The notes under the pieces were generated by a model. That model searched no databases. It saw only the letters and a program-made list of their open reading frames with translations, and was not told the DNA's origin. A DNA stretch of 8,918 nt. It comes from an uncultured Collinsella sp. GTDB lineage: Bacteria > Actinomycetota > Coriobacteriia > Coriobacteriales > Coriobacteriaceae. Shown piece by piece: positions 1-6,070 of this stretch; the first letter of the stretch is position 1; each line of letters opens with the position of its first letter. A program made the position numbers and the translations under genes. The DNA lies in NCBI GenBank assembly GCA_900553705.1, contig USEK01000048.1:1-8918 (forward strand), in the 5' to 3' direction.

Positions 1-48
1 TCTACACTCGACTAGTCGTCGGCAGCGTCAGATGTGTATAAGAGACAG
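1..48 (+). other. Sequencing adapter contamination (Nextera i5 side with Tn5 mosaic end)
   Basis: Bases 30-48 read AGATGTGTATAAGAGACAG, the 19-bp Tn5 mosaic end. Bases 16-29 (TCGTCGGCAGCGTC) are the Nextera read-1 adapter, bases 1-7 are the end of the P5 primer, and bases 8-15 (TCGACTAG) sit exactly where the 8-base i5 index belongs and match an index I remember from the Nextera XT set. The natural insert therefore starts at base 49. This is an untrimmed library artefact at a contig end and not a transposon in the organism. Confidence 0.98.
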
Positions 49-492
49 GAGCAGCGTGTAGAGGCCGTCGTTTGCAAAGGCCGGGACGAAGTAGGTGATG
101 AGGGCAAGCAGTCCCTTCATGATGCCTGCGGCGGCAAGCGGTCCCAGGATGGGCTGGAAGATGCCAGAGATGAGGTCGATGACGACGGAGGCAACGGTCT
201 TATCGCCCTGGGGCTCGTCGTCGGCGCTTGCGCCGCCCGAGAAGTTGCCGGCCTCCAGGACCGCGTCGTAGACGTCCTCGACGATGTTACCCACGACCAC
301 CTGGTACTGGCCGTTGGCCTGGATGACCTGGATGACGCCCTTGAGGGCCTCGATCTTGGCCGTGTTGGCGCGGGACTCGTCCTTGAGCTTGAAGCGCACG
401 CGCGTGATGCAGTGCGCGACGCTGGCGACGTTCTCGGCGCCGCCTACGTTCTCGAGTATGGATCTGGCCAGGTCGTCGTATTTTTCAGCCAT
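49..492 (-). CDS. bglF: PTS beta-glucoside transporter subunit EIIBC, 3'-truncated at the contig end
   Basis: This is the N-terminal 148 residues of a beta-glucoside-family PTS permease, which imports and phosphorylates aryl-beta-glucosides at the membrane using phosphate passed from HPr and EIIA. Residues 1 to about 78 form an EIIB domain. The phosphorylated cysteine is C28 in the HCITRVRF motif, and the GQYQVVVG segment follows the usual family order. After an acidic, Gly/Ala/Asp-rich linker (about 82-97), the EIIC membrane domain begins at about residue 98 with the hydrophobic run ISGIFQPILGPLAAAGIMKG. The rest of EIIC, and any EIIA domain, is lost. An open frame continues six codons into the adapter (LSLIHI), and these residues are artefactual. 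The start at 492 is supported by AAGGAG about 7 bases upstream. The gene lies 31 bases after the 6-phospho-beta-glucosidase on the same strand, so the two probably share one transcript. The exact sugar cannot be told from this fragment. Confidence 0.93.
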
Positions 493-523
493 TATTTTCT
501 CCTTAGTGATATTGCCCGGGCGG

Positions 524-1954
524 CTAGCCCAGGTCGCTTCCGTTGGTGGCGATGGCCTGTTGGTACCAGTAGAAGCTCTTCTTGCGCCTGCGCTCGAGCG
601 TGCCGTTGCCCAGGTTGTCGCGGTCCACGTAGATGAAGCCGTAGCGCTTCTCCATCTCGCCGGAGCCCGCGCTCACGAGGTCGATCGGCCCCCAGGTGGT
701 GTAGCCGAGCATCTCGACGCCGTCCTGCTCGATGGCGTCGCGCATGGCCTCGATGTGCTCGCGCAGGTAGGCGATACGGTAGTCGTCCTCGATCGTGCCG
801 TCGGGAAGCACCTCGTCATAGGCGCCGAGGCCGTTCTCCACCACAAAGAGCGGCTTCTGGTAGCGGTCCCAGAGGTCGTTGATCGTGATGCGGAATCCCA
901 GCGGGTCGATGACCCAGCCCCAGTCGCTCGTGCGCACGTAGGGGTTCTCCACGCCGGCGAAGGCGTTGCCCTCGGCGACGCCGCCCACGGAATCGGGGTC
1001 GCCCGCGGTGCAGCGCGAGGAGTAGTAGCTAAACGAGATGAAGTCGACGGTGTTCTCCGCAAGGATGCACTCGTCCTCGGCGGTCATGCCCACGTCGATA
1101 CCCTCGCGCTCGAGCATCTTGAGCGCGTAGCCGGGGTAGCGCCCGCGCGCCTGCACGTCCACGAAGAAGAGGTCCTCCTGGTTCTTGACCTGCGCCGCGC
1201 GGACGTCCTCGGGGCGGCAGGAGTAGGGGTAGTAGCTTCCCGCGGCGAGCATGCAGCCCACCTTGTTCTCCGGGTCGACCTCGTGGGCGATCTTGGTGGC
1301 CCAGGCGCTCGCCACGAGCTCGTTGTGCGCGGCGCGGTACTCGGCCTCGCGGGCATTCTCCCCGGGCTCGAGGACGATGCCGGCACCCATGAAGGGACGG
1401 TGCAAGATCATGTTCATCTCGTTGAACGTGATCCACCAGTGCACAAGGCCGCGGTAGCGGTTGAAGAGCACCGTCACGAGCCGCTTGTAGAGCTCGATGA
1501 GGGTGCGGTTTCGCCAGGCGCCGTACTTCTTGACGAGATGGATGGGGCAGTCGAAGTGCGTGATGGTCACGAGGGGCTCGATCCCGTGCTCGCGGCAGCA
1601 GCGGAACACGTCCTCGTAGAAGGCGAGCCCGGCCTCGTTGGGCTCCTCCTCGTCGCCATTGGGGAAGATGCGGCTCCAGGCGATGGAGAGGCGAAAGACC
1701 TTAAAGCCCATCTCCGCGAAGAGGGCTATGTCCTCGCGGTAGTGGTGGTAGAAGTCGATGCCCGTCTGGGCCGGGTAGTAGTACCCGGGCTCGAAGTCGA
1801 GCATGCGCCTCAGGCCGCGACTTACGTCGTTGCGCTCCGACCCGTGTGGGATGACGTCGACGTTGGCAAGGCCGCGGCCGCCCTCGTCATAACCTCCCTC
1901 GCATTGGTTGGCGGCGGTGGCTCCTCCCCAAAGGAACCCTTTTGGAAATGGCAT
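524..1954 (-). CDS. bglA: 6-phospho-beta-glucosidase, glycoside hydrolase family 1
   Basis: This cytoplasmic GH1 enzyme hydrolyses the phosphorylated beta-glucosides delivered by the PTS to glucose 6-phosphate and an aglycone or sugar. The 476-residue length is normal for the family. The N-terminus FLWGGATAANQCEGG is the GH1 signature. The acid/base glutamate is E179 in TFNEMN and the nucleophile is E373 in VVENGLGAYDE. Near the C-terminus, S428 to Y438 (VSAGSGEMEKRYGFIYVD) carries the Ser, Lys436 and Tyr438 typical of phosphate-binding 6-phospho enzymes as opposed to plain beta-glucosidases. The sequence resembles E. coli BglA along its length, including KKSF.WY near the end. I chose ATG 1954 because GAAGGAGG lies just upstream and the signature begins at residue 7. 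The open frame runs much further upstream, but that part overlaps the permease gene in another frame and is not protein-like. Its neighbour downstream is the PTS EIIBC gene. No BglG/LicT-type antiterminator site was recognised ahead of it. Confidence 0.95.
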   Translation of the reverse strand: MPFPKGFLWGGATAANQCEGGYDEGGRGLANVDVIPHGSERNDVSRGLRRMLDFEPGYYYPAQTGIDFYHHYREDIALFAEMGFKVFRLSIAWSRIFPNGDEEEPNEAGLAFYEDVFRCCREHGIEPLVTITHFDCPIHLVKKYGAWRNRTLIELYKRLVTVLFNRYRGLVHWWITFNEMNMILHRPFMGAGIVLEPGENAREAEYRAAHNELVASAWATKIAHEVDPENKVGCMLAAGSYYPYSCRPEDVRAAQVKNQEDLFFVDVQARGRYPGYALKMLEREGIDVGMTAEDECILAENTVDFISFSYYSSRCTAGDPDSVGGVAEGNAFAGVENPYVRTSDWGWVIDPLGFRITINDLWDRYQKPLFVVENGLGAYDEVLPDGTIEDDYRIAYLREHIEAMRDAIEQDGVEMLGYTTWGPIDLVSAGSGEMEKRYGFIYVDRDNLGNGTLERRRKKSFYWYQQAIATNGSDLG

Positions 1955-1972
1955 GGTGCCTCCTTCTCTCTG

Positions 1973-1997
1973 GCGCCCCCATCTCTGCGGGGGACGC
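1973..1997 (-). other. Hairpin just upstream of the bglA ribosome binding site
   Basis: GCG-CCCCC (1973-1980) and GGGGG-A-CGC (1989-1997) pair with one bulged base and an 8-nt loop. No T-run follows on the minus strand, so it is not a terminator. It sits about six bases before the AGGAGG-type RBS of bglA and could insulate or modulate translation. A TATAAA box lies directly upstream on the minus strand, but I see no convincing -35, so whether bglA has its own promoter or is read through from the permease is open. Confidence 0.4.
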
Positions 1998-2076
1998 TTT
2001 ATAACGTCCTTGCGGCCTCGCGCGCCGGGCCCGTGGCCCTTTCCCTGATGCGCGCGGGCCGCCTGTGAAGGGATGA

Positions 2077-3057
2077 CTAGCTGACGGCTTGTCCTGCGGC
2101 GGCGCGACGTGCCTCCTGGCCTCCAAGCAGGGAGGGGACCTGTGCCAGGCACACGCCGGCGAGGATGATGGCGACGCCCAGCCACTCGACGACGCCGAGC
2201 GGCTCGCCGAGGACGATCATGGCGATGAGCAGGCCGGCGGGGAGTTCCGCGGCGGCCATGACAGTGGAGAGGCCTGCGGGCAGGTGCGGAGAGCCCATGC
2301 CGAAGAGCAGGACCGGGCAGAGCATGCCAAAGAAGCCGGCGATGACGGCAAAGGGCAGGATGCCCTGGGCGAGGACGCCCGAGACGACGTAGTCCGGGCA
2401 CACCGTGAGCGACATGACCACGGAGCCCGCGCATACGATGACGCCACGCTGCTCGGACGAGCAGGGGGCCTCGACCTTGCCGGATAGGGTGACAAAGAGG
2501 GAGCAGGACACGGCCGCCCCCAGCGCGCAGAGCAGGGCCACGGGGTCGTACCCGGTGATGCCGGTCTTGTAGACGCCGCTGGCGAACACCGTTCCGAAGA
2601 CGATGACCAGGGCGGAGGCCACTTGGAGGAGCCTCGGCGGCCGGCGCGTCATGACGGTCTGCCACACGAGCCCCAGCCACGTGAACTGGAAGAGGAGCGT
2701 GAGCGCCACCGGGGCGGGCAGCACGCTCATGGCGTAGCAGTAGAGGATTGAGGTGAGGCAGGTGAGGGCTCCCAGGCCCATGAGCTTGAGGGCGAGCTTC
2801 CAGCCCACGCGCTGCCAGCGGTGCCCGAGTGCGTGCCCTGCGAGCGTGGCGAGGGCGAAGAAGAGGCAGCCGAACCACGCCTGGCTCGCCACCACCTGTG
2901 CCGAGGTGAAGCCCGCGGCGTAGGCGAGCTTGTAGGTCGTGGCCATCGCGCCGTAGCAGGCGCCGCCCGCAAAGACCTGGAGCGCCGCCTTGGCCTGTCC
3001 CGCGCCCGTGACTCCTGCCCCGGCGGTCTGTTGCTTGATTGTGTTTGTTCCTGCCAT
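2077..3057 (-). CDS. EamA (DMT superfamily) permease
   Basis: This is a 326-residue, highly hydrophobic protein with about ten predicted membrane segments arranged as two EamA repeats, the layout of drug/metabolite transporters. The first repeat runs from about 25 to 160 and the second from about 172 to 307. The second repeat ends with the family-typical stretch ELPAGLLIAMIVLGEPLGVVEWLG (about 271-294), in which an acidic residue and GEPL precede the last helix. The short polar N-terminus and the charged C-terminus (QEARRAAAG) would be cytoplasmic. I start it at 3057 because GGAAGGGAGC lies just upstream. The frame could extend to 3189, but those 44 residues are Arg-rich and unlike the family. 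The substrate is unknown; metabolite or sugar export is possible. It lies 122 bases ahead of bglA on the same strand, so it may be co-transcribed with the beta-glucoside genes. Upstream is a promoter, terminator and hairpin leader described separately. Confidence 0.88.
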   Translation of the reverse strand: MAGTNTIKQQTAGAGVTGAGQAKAALQVFAGGACYGAMATTYKLAYAAGFTSAQVVASQAWFGCLFFALATLAGHALGHRWQRVGWKLALKLMGLGALTCLTSILYCYAMSVLPAPVALTLLFQFTWLGLVWQTVMTRRPPRLLQVASALVIVFGTVFASGVYKTGITGYDPVALLCALGAAVSCSLFVTLSGKVEAPCSSEQRGVIVCAGSVVMSLTVCPDYVVSGVLAQGILPFAVIAGFFGMLCPVLLFGMGSPHLPAGLSTVMAAAELPAGLLIAMIVLGEPLGVVEWLGVAIILAGVCLAQVPSLLGGQEARRAAAGQAVS

Positions 3058-3070
3058 TAGGCTCCCTTCC

Positions 3071-3106
3071 GTCTGCTGTCTTGCAGACGCACATCTCGTG
3101 CGTCTG
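3071..3106 (-). promoter_or_regulatory. Mutually exclusive hairpins beside the permease RBS
   Basis: Three short segments can pair in two ways: GTCTGC (3071-3076) with GCAGAC (3083-3088), or AGACGCAC (3085-3092) with GTGCGTCT (3098-3105). The middle segment is shared, so the two hairpins compete. The first hairpin ends about four bases before the GGAAGGGAG ribosome binding site on the minus-strand transcript. The arrangement resembles a translational switch, but the stems are short and no ligand motif is recognised. Confidence 0.35.
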
Positions 3107-3180
3107 TTCCCTGCAGTCGGAAGGTGGGCTCGTGCGGTCTTCTGGCAGTGCATGTGGTACCTGCTGCCAAGACGAAAAAA

Positions 3181-3210
3181 GCCACGCAACCGACTGCTCG
3201 GTTGCGTGGC
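3181..3210 (-). terminator. Strong intrinsic terminator in the permease leader (candidate attenuator)
   Basis: There is a perfect 13-bp GC-rich stem (3181-3193 with 3198-3210) and a 4-nt loop, followed on the minus strand by six Ts (complement of 3175-3180). On the plus strand the hairpin is followed by As, so it works only leftward. No minus-strand gene lies to its right, and the permease starts 124 bases past it, so it must end either a short leader RNA or a small RNA. Confidence 0.8.
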
Positions 3211-3259
3211 AAAAAGGTGGCTAGCGCCCAGAAAAGTCCACGCGTTTTTAGACGGAGAG

Positions 3260-3289
3260 AAAATACTACAACAGAAGAGGTGCTGTCAA
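3260..3289 (-). promoter_or_regulatory. Putative sigma-70-type promoter for the permease leader
   Basis: On the minus strand a perfect TTGACA (complement of 3284-3289) is followed after 18 bases by TATTTT (complement of 3260-3265). A start near 3253 would give a leader of about 70 nt up to the end of the 3181-3210 terminator. The -10 box is imperfect. Position and orientation fit transcription of the permease, and possibly of bglA-bglF behind it. Confidence 0.5.
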
Positions 3290-3371
3290 GAAAAGCCGAG
3301 GAAAAAAGTGAGCCTCTGCCCGCCGCACCCGTGGCGGTCGTTCCCCGAACGGGGCGGTGCTGTTGGGGACT

Positions 3372-3428
3372 GTCTCGATCTGTAACAGTAAGACCCGGTT
3401 TTGGTCCGTAGATGTTACAGATTTAGAC
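3372..3428 (+). repeat. 57-bp palindromic intergenic repeat, copy 1
   Basis: The ends are inverted repeats: ATCTGTAACA (3378-3387) and TGTTACAGAT (3413-3422) match perfectly. The pairing extends outward to GTCT (3372-3375) and AGAC (3425-3428) with two mismatches between. The interior carries AGACCC and TTTTG. No gene is encoded. A second copy lies in reverse orientation 81 bases away. Confidence 0.75.
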
Positions 3429-3452
3429 GTTTTGTCGGGGCAGTTTCTGTTT

Positions 3453-3509
3453 GTCTTGATCTGTAACAGTTAGGGGTCAAAAGTGGGTCTAGATGTTACA
3501 GATTGAGAT
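3453..3509 (-). repeat. 57-bp palindromic intergenic repeat, copy 2 (inverted relative to copy 1)
   Basis: It has the same 10-bp terminal inverted repeats (3459-3468 and 3494-3503) and exactly the same 45-bp core length as copy 1. Read on the minus strand, its 25-bp interior matches copy 1 at about 15 positions, including AGACCC, TTTTG and CC-TA. Read on the plus strand it matches at only about 9, so the two copies are in opposite orientation. Function unknown; a REP/MITE-like family or a pair of operators for the flanking genes are options. Confidence 0.72.
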
Positions 3510-3637
3510 TGTTGAGGATGGGTGAGGGCAGCTAATTCGGACGGGGCTATTTTAAACATTGGGAAATCGAGCGTGGTAAGCGGAGGTCTTCGGGGTATAA
3601 GACGGCTAATTGTATGCCGCCTATGAAAGGAACCCTC

Positions 3638-4180
3638 ATGCCCAGCGTTGCCGTTCTCGCCGCCGATGGCTTTGAAACTATTGAATGCTTGACCATGGTC
3701 GATGTCATGCGTCGCGGCGGCGTGCGTGCCACGCTCGTCTCGATCATGCCCACGCGTGAGGTCGTAAGCTCGCTGCAGATCCCCGTGACCTGCGATGCGC
3801 TCTTTGATGAGATCGACTTTGACGAGTACGACTGCGTCGTGCTACCCGGCGGCCTACCCGGTGCCACCAACCTGCGCGCCGATCAGCGCGTCTGCGACGT
3901 GGTCTGCGAGTTCGTCGCGACCAAGCACGTCGCCGCCATCTGCGCCGCCCCGTTTATCCTGGGCGAGCTCGACCTGCTCGAGGGGCGCCACGCCACGTGC
4001 TTCCCTGGCTTTGAGAAAAGCTTCCCCGAAGGCGCCTATACCGGCGAGAAGGTTACGCAAGACGGCAACATCATCACCGCCAGCGGCATGGCACAGTCAC
4101 TCCCCTTTGCATTGGAGCTGTTGCGCACGCTCGCCGGCGACAAGGCCGTCGAGAAAGTCGCCGAGGGCATTCAGCTATGA
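3638..4180 (+). CDS. DJ-1/PfpI (ThiJ) family protein, YajL-like
   Basis: This 180-residue cytoplasmic protein belongs to the DJ-1/ThiJ/PfpI superfamily, whose members include chaperone or deglycase-type stress proteins. The nucleophile-elbow cysteine is C102 in AAICAAP, and the partnering glutamate is E16 in GFETIE, at the spacing to VDVMRR seen in human DJ-1. VVLPGGLPGATNLR (67-80) is the family's conserved glycine-rich loop. The histidine that follows the cysteine in DJ-1 is not obvious here, as in bacterial YajL-type proteins. I start at 3638: AAAGGA precedes it, and the eight extra residues available from ATG 3614 lack an RBS. Its stop overlaps the start of maf by the ATGA arrangement, so the two are translationally coupled. 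The exact biochemical activity (glyoxalase, deglycase, chaperone) cannot be read from the sequence. Confidence 0.93.
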   Translation: MPSVAVLAADGFETIECLTMVDVMRRGGVRATLVSIMPTREVVSSLQIPVTCDALFDEIDFDEYDCVVLPGGLPGATNLRADQRVCDVVCEFVATKHVAAICAAPFILGELDLLEGRHATCFPGFEKSFPEGAYTGEKVTQDGNIITASGMAQSLPFALELLRTLAGDKAVEKVAEGIQL

Positions 4181-4758
4181 TTTTGGCTTCGCAATCGCCG
4201 CGCCGCGTAGAGCTGATGCGCGAGGCAGGCTACAACATTCGCGTGATTCCCGCGGATATCGACGAAACGCCCTTTGATGGCGAGGCCCCGCTCACGCTTG
4301 TCGAGCGCTTGGCACGCGCCAAGGCGGCTGCCGTTGCTGCCGAGTATGCCGAGCCCAGCGAACTGACCGTCGCAGCCGACACCATCGTCACCTTCGATGG
4401 CAAGATTCTGGGCAAGCCGGCAACCGAGGACGAGGCGCGCACCATGCTCCGTGAGCTTTCGGGCCGCACGCACCAGGTCGCAACCGGCGTCTGCATCGTT
4501 AAGGCAGGCGATACGGCCGCCCCGCATGCCGCCGAGAGCCTGTCCTTTGTCGATGTGACCGACGTAACGTTCTACGAGCTCACCGACGAACAGATCGAGC
4601 GCTACGTCGCCTCGGGTGAGCCCATGGACAAGGCCGGCGCCTACGGCATTCAGGGCACAGGCGGACGCATGCTCGTGCACGATATTTCGGGCGACTTCTA
4701 TAACGTGGTGGGCCTACCCATCGCCCGCGTCGCGCGCGCGATTCAAAAACTCTCGTAA
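4177..4758 (+). CDS. maf: Maf family nucleotide pyrophosphatase
   Basis: This 193-residue Maf/YhdE-type enzyme hydrolyses nucleoside triphosphates, in this family typically dTTP, UTP or modified nucleotides, to the monophosphate and PPi. It is historically called a septum formation inhibitor. Motifs in order: ILASQSPRR at 2-10 (nucleotide loop), the metal or catalytic aspartate D68 in VAADTIV, GKP at 79-81, RTHQVATGV at 97-105, EPMDKAGAYGIQG at 148-160 and GDFYNVVGLP at 172-181. All the family signatures are intact. The start ATG at 4177 shares ATGA with the stop of the DJ-1 family gene, so it needs no RBS of its own. Which nucleotide it prefers cannot be settled by eye. Confidence 0.95.
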   Translation: MILASQSPRRVELMREAGYNIRVIPADIDETPFDGEAPLTLVERLARAKAAAVAAEYAEPSELTVAADTIVTFDGKILGKPATEDEARTMLRELSGRTHQVATGVCIVKAGDTAAPHAAESLSFVDVTDVTFYELTDEQIERYVASGEPMDKAGAYGIQGTGGRMLVHDISGDFYNVVGLPIARVARAIQKLS

Positions 4759-4766
4759 TTGCATCT

Positions 4767-4789
4767 GGCGCTGGGTATCCCCCGGCGCC
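4767..4789 (+). terminator. Weak terminator-like hairpin after maf
   Basis: GGCGC (4767-4771) pairs with GCGCC (4785-4789), with an inner GGG/CCC, and is followed by TACAATTTT. The hairpin ends 30 bases past the maf stop. The T tract is short and interrupted, so termination may be partial and the peptidase gene downstream may be read through. Confidence 0.35.
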
Positions 4790-4859
4790 TACAATTTTGG
4801 CGTACCGTACGGATCCCGACCGGGCGCAAGGCGCGGCGGAAAACCGATAGGAGTTAAAC

Positions 4860-5861
4860 ATGGATACACTGCTCGAGGCCATTGACGTCTGCGATGTCGA
4901 TGGCTTTTGCTATGGCAACTATACGGACGAGGAGGCCGGCACCGGTTGCACCGTAATCGTGGCACCCGAGGGCGCCACCGGCGGCGTTGACGTTCGCGGC
5001 GGTGCTCCAGCATCGCGCGAAACCGACCTGCTGCGACCCGAGAACACCGTCGACAAGGTCCACGCCGTCTGCCTTTCGGGTGGATCGGCCTTTGGCCTCG
5101 AGGCTGCAAGCGGCGTCGCTCGCGAGCTTGAGAGCCGCGGCATCGGCCTTCCCGTCGGCCCCACGCAGGTGCCCATCGTGTGCTCCAGCTGCATCTTCGA
5201 CCTCGCCTTTGGCGATCCCGCCGTTCGCCCCGACATTGAGGCCGGCATCGCCGCCGTGCGCGAAGCACTCGACAACACACCCACCAAGCTCGAGCAGGGC
5301 AACGTAGGTGCCGGCACGGGCGCTACCGTGGGTAAACTCATGGGCCCCGCTACCTGCATGAAGGCTGGCCTTGGCGCTGCCGCTTTAGCGCTCGGCCCCA
5401 TCAAGGTGGGCGCCGTGGTCTCGGTCAACGCCTGCGGCAACGTTGTCGACCCCTTCACCGGCGATTGGGTCGCCGGCATGCGCGCCGCAGCCGATAGTGA
5501 CCAGATCGTCGACATGGAACTCGCAGCCTTTGCCGCCGCCGGATCCATGCAGATGCCGCTCGACCGCACCAACACCACCATCAGCTGCATCGTCACCAAC
5601 GTGGAACTCACTAAGGCACAAGCCACCAAGGTCTCCCAGATGGCCGCAGACGCCTACGCACACGCCATCCGTCCCACGCACACCACCAACGACGGCGACA
5701 CTATCTACATCCTCGCCAGCGGCAAACTAGGCGCCCAGGCAAGCGCCGCCGTTCCCCTAGACTTACTGGGTATGCTCGCCGTAAGGGCCCTGGAAACCGC
5801 CATCGTAAACGGAGCCAAAACCGCAAAAACCTCCCACGGCATCCCCGGCGCCGCGAAGTAA
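4860..5861 (+). CDS. P1 (S58, DmpA-like) family self-processing peptidase
   Basis: This is a 333-residue member of the DmpA/BapA (peptidase family S58) group, Ntn-type hydrolases that cleave themselves into alpha and beta chains and act as aminopeptidases on short or beta-amino-acid peptides. The N-terminal part has the family's GTGCTV and RGGAPASRETDLL (47-59) segments, followed by CLSGGSAFGLEAASGV (71-86). GNVGAGTGATVGKL (148-161) and GAVVSVNACGNV (184-195) are also characteristic. The likely autocleavage site is N238-T239 in DRTNTTISCIVTNVELTK, which would make a threonine the new N-terminal nucleophile. No signal peptide is seen, so the enzyme is presumably cytoplasmic. AGGAG six bases upstream supports the start at 4860. 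It follows maf by 101 bases. The substrate is unknown. Confidence 0.92.
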   Translation: MDTLLEAIDVCDVDGFCYGNYTDEEAGTGCTVIVAPEGATGGVDVRGGAPASRETDLLRPENTVDKVHAVCLSGGSAFGLEAASGVARELESRGIGLPVGPTQVPIVCSSCIFDLAFGDPAVRPDIEAGIAAVREALDNTPTKLEQGNVGAGTGATVGKLMGPATCMKAGLGAAALALGPIKVGAVVSVNACGNVVDPFTGDWVAGMRAAADSDQIVDMELAAFAAAGSMQMPLDRTNTTISCIVTNVELTKAQATKVSQMAADAYAHAIRPTHTTNDGDTIYILASGKLGAQASAAVPLDLLGMLAVRALETAIVNGAKTAKTSHGIPGAAK

Positions 5862-5873
5862 CCCCACTCGACC

Positions 5874-6002
5874 GTCGGTCGGAGGCGGGCGGGCATTACG
5901 TTTGCTGCTCTACAGTCCTATGCAAGACGAAGGCCACATTAAGTGGCCTTCTTTGCATGCGGAACTCGCGACAAACGTAATGCCCGCCCGCCTCCGACCG
6001 AC
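5874..6002 (-). repeat. Nested-palindrome element 1: 31-bp perfect arms, conserved core on the minus strand
   Basis: The outer arms 5874-5904 and 5972-6002 are a perfect 31-bp inverted repeat enclosing 67 nt. Inside, GAAGGCCAC (5929-5937) and GTGGCCTTC (5943-5951) form a 9-bp hairpin with a 5-nt loop, and ATGCAA/TTGCAT (5920-5925/5953-5958) stack below it. Read on the minus strand, the interior carries AGTTCCGCA, then CACTTAATGTG, then AGGACTGT, in the same order and nearly the same spacing as element 2. The element starts 12 bases after the peptidase stop. No clean T-run follows either end, so it is more than an ordinary terminator. Candidate identities are a structured RNA or a cruciform-forming mobile or regulatory DNA. 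Confidence 0.8.
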
Positions 6003-6034
6003 TACCAACTTAATTCTTTTTAGCCCAGGCCCCT

Positions 6035-6070
6035 GTGTACCGCGCGTCGAAGATCTTCAAATTCAAATAA
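6035..6070 (+). pseudogene. Remnant 3' end of a second GT2 glycosyltransferase gene
   Basis: Read on the plus strand this stretch encodes VYRASKIFKFK and a stop. The intact minus-strand glycosyltransferase ends LYRLASKIFKFN and a stop. Bases 6050-6066 are identical (17 nt) to the complement of 6242-6258, in the same reading frame and next to a stop codon in both. Upstream of 6035 the similarity fades into element 1. It is best read as the surviving tail of an inverted or lost paralogue. Confidence 0.65.

Noticed and set aside
30..48. Tn5 mosaic end as evidence of a natural transposon
   Set aside because: It is joined to the Nextera read-1 adapter and an index-length spacer, so it comes from library preparation.
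284..2068. Long plus-strand open frame of 594 codons opposite the PTS and bglA genes
   Set aside because: It is an antisense shadow of GC-rich coding sequence: low-complexity Val/Ala/His/Asp composition, no recognised domain, and the opposite strand encodes clear enzymes.
1955..3094. N-terminal extension of the bglA frame to about 856 residues, suggesting a fusion protein
   Set aside because: The extra part is Arg/Pro/His-rich, overlaps the EamA permease in another frame, and a strong RBS and the GH1 N-terminal signature mark the start at 1954.
3058..3189. Upstream extension of the EamA permease by 44 residues
   Set aside because: The extension is Arg-rich and not membrane-like, covers the hairpin leader, and ATG 3057 has its own RBS.
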